Assembly (NCBI GenBank): GCA_019096065.1
Contig: JAGUCH010000001.1
Span: 9,920,001-9,984,000 of the forward strand
DNA: 64,000 nucleotides
Reading direction: 5' to 3'
Origin: Paracyclopina nana
Lineage: Eukaryota > Arthropoda > Copepoda > Cyclopoida > Cyclopettidae
Within the stretch, counting starts at the first letter, position 1. Each line of letters opens with the position of its first letter. A program made the position numbers and the translations under genes. Shown in pieces: positions 55,441 to 64,000 of this stretch. The notes under the pieces were generated by a model. That model did not search any database and was not told where the DNA came from. It saw only the letters and a program-made list of their open reading frames with translations.

Positions 55441-58349
55441 GACATGACAACCTGGGGGAAGTTGTAGCAGGAGCACAAGTACGCTCTACCGACCGGGCAC
55501 CCGTGCGCTCATACGATATACGATGCATATGTGCAGTGTAGCTGCAAATAAATATAAAATTGTGCTGCAGAAAACTGCGCGCGTCGCGTGTTGACTCTTA
55601 GGGGGTCTACAAACCTACTTCAAATTGGCTCGGTCCTGTGGACAACTCCCGACATCATAGTTTTCCAGCTGGTCAAGTAAGGCCAGCAAGTTCAGACCAA
55701 GGCCCGAGCAACACCAGGAAATGGCTGAAAGTATGCCAAATTACTCAGCAGGCATCGCATCGCTCAAGCAGAAAAATGCAAATACGCTGTAAGCGCGACC
55801 TGAATTCACAAGTCACTCTCTTTATATCTACTCTGGGTTGTCCTGCTAGGCATAGATTGCTCGTATCAGCCCCATATAGTATGGCTAATGTTGACGGTAG
55901 AAAGTAATTTGAAATCACTCAACCTATCTTAGTTATTTCGTCTAAGTGATCGCTAATGTCAATCACTTCATAGCGCGAAGGTGTGATTTGCGCTTGAAAT
56001 TCTTGGCAAGTCGGCCAATCTCACACTTTTTCTGTTAAAATACTAAAAATGTTCAGAAAAAATCCAACTGAAGCCTATTTGGCATTTTGAATCAAAATCT
56101 GGGTAAATTCTTAAATGTGAAGATGTATAATCTACAGTTCTCTATGACAATTAAGCATAGTCTGACCGAGCGCTATAGTAAACCGATGACACGAGCTCAC
56201 CTTATACTATCGATCATCTTGGCTCGTATTATGTGTCTCTTGACACCTGGCCACCACCCCCAATTAAAACATAACTATGTGAGCAATATAGATATTATTG
56301 ATGCATGTGTCTTTTTAATAATGAATTGTCCTTTACCAACAGTTTTACAGCTTAAAATAAAATTAGTGAGATAGATGAATTAAAAGAAATATGAATATAT
56401 ATGCAGTTTTTATCAAAAGCATTTGACGCTTAATATTATGAACCAGCTATAATAAGCTTGCGCGAAATATATGAGATAAAATATCCTATTCTCTTTTACC
56501 GAATACTCGGTAGAATTCCCTAGGGTAGCAATGAACATGATGATTCACAAATGTTTCCTCATCATTTATTTGAATCAAAAGCTCGAATTACAGAGATATC
56601 CCCTGGGATCAGTTATGTTTGTTCTCAAAGGAAATATTTTTAAAAAATTGGTGATGATATTGTTCTTCTTGAAATGTTTCTTTTTAGTTTATGCTCCAAC
56701 CTAACAACATGGACAACAACTTCGATTCAGTTTTTCTTAGTTGTATTTTGCTAACGGCAAATCGTGCCAATATCATTGAATTCATTCATATTCGTAAAGG
56801 TTGTTTGGTTTTAACTTTTAAAGTAAGGTTTCTAGGATTTACTTTTTATTTAAAGTTTACGGTTTGGCTTTTGTAGTTATAGTTTTAGGGTTAGGCTTTT
56901 GAAGTTAGGCTTTTAGAGTTTAGCAATAGGTTCTTAAGGTTAGGATTTTGGGTTAGGCTTTTAAGGTAATGTAGATCTTGAGGATTGAGTAAAATTTGGC
57001 ATAATTGTGTTATTGTCAGTGCAATTTTTAGATACATTAAGAAATTGCATAATAAAAATTTTAAAATTAGGACTCTCAAAATACATTTTTCTTGACATAG
57101 TGTGTGTGAAGTCAGTCGTCGTTCACAGCTTCACTTATCTGGGTAGGGCAAATGTCGCGGTGAAAACAAGACAAGAATTCTTGTAACTAATTTGAAACAT
57201 GACTCCCCGGAACTCCCATAAAATGGAAAATTCAGTGAGAAATTGCCTTTTTTTTGGCAAAGTATAGGCAACTCACAGTTTACTGTATGCTTAGAATCAT
57301 AAAAAATTACCTATTATTCTTTAATTTTGGCTGCTCTTGAAACTTTTTATTTTATTTTGGTGTCAGAATTGTCACTTATTTTATGAACAAAACTTCATTG
57401 TTCATTCGTCAAAAAGATTGACTCATCCGTGACCAGTTATGTGCAACAGATGTGGAAATTGAGTGGAAAATTTAACATTTAACTTAAAAAAAGAGGTTTT
57501 CAATATTTTTCTATGCAAGATCATGTTTTAACATAGGCTCCTTAATTTTGCTGCAGATTTGTTAAAATTACTGCCGATTGTTCAGCCAATTAGGTCTAAA
57601 GTGAATCCCTAGGGGGATATTGTAATGTATACTGCCATCTCGTCAAATAACAGTTTTGGCGGTAAATTGGACTGGAAGCATTATGGCTGCTGTGAGTTGT
57701 TGGGGAAAGGAAGCGCGAAAACGAAGGCGGATTAGAAAGCAGTGAAATGGAAAACGATCGAAAAACGGTAAAAGCTCCAAGCTAATCTGTTGATTTGTGC
57801 TCAAAATAAGTTGTAACAAAAAATTAAAAATATATTGAGGAAACAAATTAACTTTCAATCTCTAATTATTAACCGAAGTTAAAATGATTTAAAAAAGCAA
57901 TAGATTTTTGTAACTTATTAAGGAAATCTATTAAGCCTAAAATATTTTAAACAATTTTAGGATAAATGACCAGATTAGAATGAATTTTTTTAATTTCCCA
58001 ATATAAATAAAGCTTTTGTAAAAAAATATCACTGTTATATTATTCTGAGAGACTTTTTGATACAAATTTTTTTATTAAAGAGTAATCTTTCAAGAAATAT
58101 GTTGCATTATACTTTGCCTATTGCAAGCATACTATTAAGCTCCACCTACTCGCATCGCCCAATAGGCGCCCAAACAAACGCTTTTCTCGTCCAATCAGAA
58201 AGAAGCCGTATTCTGAAGATAAATATCAGTCCTAAAATTGCCGCTCTGCTTAGAAGTTCAAAGATCTTGAATAAATTTATTTGAAAGCACTGTTCCTAAA
58301 GTTTTCAATAATAAAAAAACCAAACCTTACTATTTTCATGAGACTTTGA
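55441..58349. other. gene-free; transition to AT-rich DNA
   Basis: The last recognisable repeat of the left part is at 56050-56100 (similar to 7885-7950). From about 56.4 kb on the sequence is strongly AT-rich and free of the earlier families. No gene recognised; the region just before 58350 is the 5' flank of the homeobox gene. Confidence 0.45.
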
Positions 58350-60777
<2,428 letters not shown>

Positions 60778-61263
60778 ATGTAAATTGTGAATGCGCAAAG
60801 CATCTATTTCGATTTCTCATATTCGATCTAAAACTCCTAATTTTTAAATCAAAAGTTTTAGTTTTTATGTAAATACCTACGCTTAAGTTCTCAAATAAGG
60901 CTAACCATCTGCCGATAATTTGTTGTATTCCTTTGGGAAAATTTGTTTGATCTTTGTTGAGAGATCTCAAAAACATAGAACCTTTCTAGTACTTTTATAT
61001 TTTGTGCTCAACATTAGAGAATTCTAAGAAAGTTTGGCTTTGAGGGAGCCTTACAATGCCAGTTCTGCCTATTCCGCCTTCTTTGATGCATCTTTCTGAA
61101 GCTTTCTCATAAAAACAACCAGAAAGATCTTTAAACCGACAATTCTTGGAGGCTTTCATTATTCCTTACGGCTTTCGTGGACGATTCTAGGTATATTTTT
61201 TTAATTTTGTTGATAATAAAACTTCAATCTACTCTAAATAGTATTTTAGCTCTTTTGCCAAAT
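60778..61263. other. intergenic, NCKX 5' flank
   Basis: 485 bp between the NK1 stop and the exchanger start. AT-rich; no other feature seen. The reading frame is open upstream to a GTG at 61177, but ATG 61264 gives the signal peptide. Confidence 0.4.
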
Positions 61264-63380
61264 ATGACAAAGAGGAAAGGATTATTATGTATTTTAATTA
61301 TTGTTTTTACCACGTCAAAAATATTTTCTATTCAAAATAATGACAATTATCATGAACATAAAAACAGTAAGTAAGCAATATTATTGTTTAAAACATATCA
61401 TTAAATGTAGATTTTTAAGGTTTTCGTAAATTACAAGACCTCTCTAGTGATGATGGAAGTAAAATTAAAGCAGACACATTTTTGACTGAAGAAGAAAAAA
61501 TGGAAAGAAAGGCAGGAAACTGTTCGACTCCTGCTATTGAGCAATTTCCCGAGCCATTGATGGATAATGAAAAAAGACAAAACGGTGGAATCATTTTTCA
61601 TTTTTTGATAGCTGTTTATATGTTTATTGGTTTAGCAATTATTTGTGATGATTATTTTGTTCCAGCATTAGAAAAGCTCTCCGAAAGTATGCTCACACAA
61701 TATCAAAACAAAAATGCTAATTACTGCTTCTTAGGTTTACATCTTCCACCTGACGTTGCCGGAGCAACGTTAATGGCAGCTGGTTCATCAGGACCAGAAT
61801 TAGCAACGTCATTCATTGGAGTTTTTGTGGCAAAAGTACAAAATTTATTTGCGTAAAAATACTTTTTGATTGTCATCAGTAAATATTTTTATTGAAGTAT
61901 TTTATCCAATTTTTAATATAGTTTTTTGAGCTTTTAACTGTTGCAAATACTTTTTTTTAGGATGACATTGGAATTAGTGGAGTTATTGGGTCTGCAGTTT
62001 TTAACATAACTCTTGTTATAGCTGTTTGCGCATTGTCTGCAAAATTACCTGTTTATCTTAATTGGTATTCAGTTGTTAGAGACTGTCTTTGCTACATGAT
62101 TTCAATTTTTGTGCTTCTTTTAACTATAACAAATGGTGAAATATCTTGGATTGAGTCTCTAATACTATTAATATTATATTTGCTATATTGCATTGGAATG
62201 GCGTTTAACCAGAAAATTGAAAAATTTATCGTTGAAAAAATAAGCGTACCAAAAAGTTGGATTGAAGCTCAAGAATATTCTTTACAACTCCCGTTACAGG
62301 AAAAAACAAAATACGGAGACATTGAAATGGTGATTTTTATTTTTACATATGCATTCACTGAAATTTTGACAACACATTTTCAGGATATGGATGGTGGAGG
62401 AATAAGTCTAGAAGAACTACAAACACCATTTAATGCTAAATTACCAGACCCAAAAGTTGATAATTGCAACGAACAAGCTCCAAAAAATGGAAAACAAAAT
62501 TATTTTAGGTAATTTTTAACATTTTTTGCAAAGTAACCGAACCAAAAAATTTCTCATTTTAGATTATTTTTTTCTAAAAAAGTGATTCTTTTGCCAATTT
62601 ATGCTATTGCTAGATACACTATTCCAGACTGTGAGTCAGTAAAATGGAAGTACTCTTACATTGGAACATTTCTTATTTCAATTTTATGGATATCATTTTT
62701 ATCTTACATTATGGTATGGATGATAACAGTCATAGGTTTTACATTTGGTGTTCCTGATTCTGTTATGGGACTTACTTTTATCGCGGCTGGTGTAAGCGTT
62801 CCTGATGCTTTGTCTGGAATTGCAGTTGTTAAAGATGGTCATGGAAATATGGCAGTTTCTAACGCAATTGGAAGCAATGTTTTCGACATTCTGGTTTGTC
62901 TTGGGTTGCCTTGGTTCTTGAATACAGCGATTGTAAATCCCGGAACATATGTATCCGTAAAGAGCAAAGGTTTGTTGGCTTGATTTATTGTCCAGTTTTA
63001 AATAATCACTATAAGAAATTTTAACTATAAAACATCTTTAAAATATTTTTTTTTCCATTAAAAAACAAGTATACAAAATAATTTTGTTAAAAAAAGTCAA
63101 AATAAATGACACTAGAAGGGAGTAAGATTAACGCCAAAAACACAAAAAAAGTAATTTGAATTTTTTTCTCTTTTTTTTAGGTTTATTCTACTCAACTTTT
63201 AGCTTGCTGTCTACAATTGTATTCTTAATTGTTGCATCTCATTTCAATGGATGGAAATTAGACAAAAAATTTGGCATCCTTTTACTTATATGGTATTTTA
63301 TTTTTATGATTTTTGCATCTATGTATGAACTTAATTTTTTTGGCCATGCTAATTTACCAACATGCCAGAGTGACTACTAA
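61264..63380 (+). CDS. NCKX: K+-dependent Na+/Ca2+ exchanger (SLC24/NCKX family)
   Basis: Plasma-membrane-type antiporter that moves Ca2+ and K+ out against Na+. Exons 61264-61366, 61420-61835, 61961-62508, 62563-62969 and 63181-63380 (phases 1, 0, 2, 1) give 557 aa, normal for the family. ATG 61264 starts a signal-peptide-like segment (residues 1-22), then a luminal stretch with CSTPAIEQFPEPLM. Alpha-1 repeat ~143-185 with GATLMAAGSSGPEL (catalytic Glu ~161); alpha-2 ~425-465 with GLTFIAAGVSVPD (key Asp ~437) and SNAIGSNVFDIL. A charged cytosolic loop (~260-355) separates the halves. Closer to NCKX3/4/5 than to NCKX1/2 by its short loop. Oddities: SSGPELATS where most have SSAPELFTS. Poly(A) signal AATAAA at 63393. 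Confidence 0.93.
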
Positions 63381-63392
63381 TTAAGTTTATTT

Positions 63393-63398
63393 TAATAA
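63393..63398 (+). terminator. poly(A) signal AATAAA of the NCKX gene
   Basis: AATAAA 13 nt after the TAA stop codon at 63378. Confidence 0.7.
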
Positions 63399-63628
63399 AG
63401 TTGTTCTGAAACTTATAACATGAAAGCATTTGTCTTGATATAATACAAGCAATAAAGAAAGGTTGACTATAAACATGTCTTTTTAGGAATTTGTTTTTAA
63501 ACTCAATGTCTCACAGTAATATTTTTTATATTCTGTTAACAATATTGACAAAAATGAAATAAATAATTTTTTTTTAAAGTTTCGTATTTTATTTATCAGC
63601 TCAAAACAAGTTTATTGATAGATATTTT

Positions 63629-64000
63629 TTATTTCTTCTGAATTTGGTCAAAAAAGTCATTTTTCCAACATTTGCAGCTCCCAGGTATAAGAAACCAGTC
63701 ATAATAAAGGCGAACCTGAAAATATAACAAAAAAAAACCTAACAAAAAAAGGCCAATTGTGTAATTCAAAATGTAAATTTTACCTGATAGCAGCCAAAGT
63801 CGTCCATGCCATCACATTTTTCTGTAATTTCAGCAGTGTTTCTTTTTTGATAGTGCTTTTGACCGGATTTCTACAATATTAACAATTTTTAAAAATACGC
63901 AATTCGGAATTTGATTTTAAAAAATTCGAAAAAAGTCTTATGCTTACTTCTTCAGGAGGTACTTTAACATTTGTAACCGGATTTCTTGAAAATGATGTTT
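63629..64000 (-). CDS. 3' exons of a gene, possibly a Spatzle-like cystine-knot protein
   Basis: Minus strand exons: beyond 64000 to 63948, 63870-63784, and 63715-63629 (stop TAA 63631-63629), all phase 0 with GT-AG; the two inner exons are 29 codons each. The last two encode CDGMDDFGCYQ joined to VRLYYDWFLIPGSCKCWK. Spaced cysteines ending in a GSCKCW-type motif after an aromatic beta strand recall the C-terminal end of Spatzle and other cystine-knot growth factors. In another frame the same exons encode a hydrophobic helix (VMAWTTLAAIR then FAFIMTGFLYLG), but that needs a different phase at the upstream junction. Most of the gene lies outside the window. Confidence 0.35.

Noticed and set aside
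61177..61263. N-terminal extension of the exchanger from a GTG at 61177
   Set aside because: GTG is not a normal start in animals, and ATG 61264 gives a good signal peptide.

Overview
This is a stretch of an animal (bilaterian invertebrate) nuclear genome. The evidence is spliced genes with canonical GT-AG introns, many only 48-60 nt long, a metazoan homeobox gene of the NK1 class, a centrosomal CEP97-type gene, and many eukaryotic DNA transposons. Nothing prokaryotic is present. The species cannot be fixed; a possible Spatzle-like cystine-knot exon at the right edge would fit an arthropod or another ecdysozoan, but that call is weak.

Genes, left to right: (1) an unrecognised Ser/Pro-rich gene, minus strand, 3384-4515, 3' end not found; (2) an unrecognised lysine-tailed protein, plus, 14076-14948; (3) an unrecognised 210-aa protein, plus, 17732-22075, whose first intron is full of transposons; (4) a short CEP97, minus, 24489-25596; (5) ribosomal protein L24, plus, 26836-27610; (6) an equilibrative nucleoside transporter (SLC29 family), minus, 27632-29327, tail-to-tail with RPL24 and sharing its 3' end; (7) an NK1/slouch-class homeobox gene, plus, 58350-60777; (8) a K+-dependent Na+/Ca2+ exchanger (SLC24/NCKX), plus, 61264-63380; (9) the 3' end of a gene on the minus strand at 63629-64000.

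The region 1-56 kb is dense with repeats. Boundaries can be read directly because several elements occur as occupied/empty pairs or carry clear target-site duplications (TSDs). The main families are: a roughly 457-bp MITE with CACAGTGG termini and 5-bp TSDs (Transib-like, ends resembling the V(D)J recombination heptamer); foldback hAT-like MITEs with 8-bp TSDs; a CCCCAC...GTGGGG family with 2-bp TSDs that I cannot assign to a superfamily; a palindromic PIF/Harbinger-like MITE with a TTA TSD; degenerate Gypsy-type pol and env remnants; and many mini/microsatellites (a 14-bp array at 12.2 kb, a 9-bp array at 53 kb inside a long inverted repeat, and foldback minisatellites). Nesting reaches three levels (hAT MITE inside a CCCCAC element inside an older repeat).

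From about 56 kb to the end the character changes: the sequence is markedly more AT-rich, the genes use A/T-ending codons, and none of the repeat families of the left part is recognisable beyond about 56.1 kb. Genes in the left part (RPL24, nucleoside transporter, CEP97) use G/C-ending codons. This may be a domain boundary in one genome or an assembly join. The genes form no operon or pathway; they are ordinary independent animal genes, and the novelty in the window lies mainly in the mobile elements.
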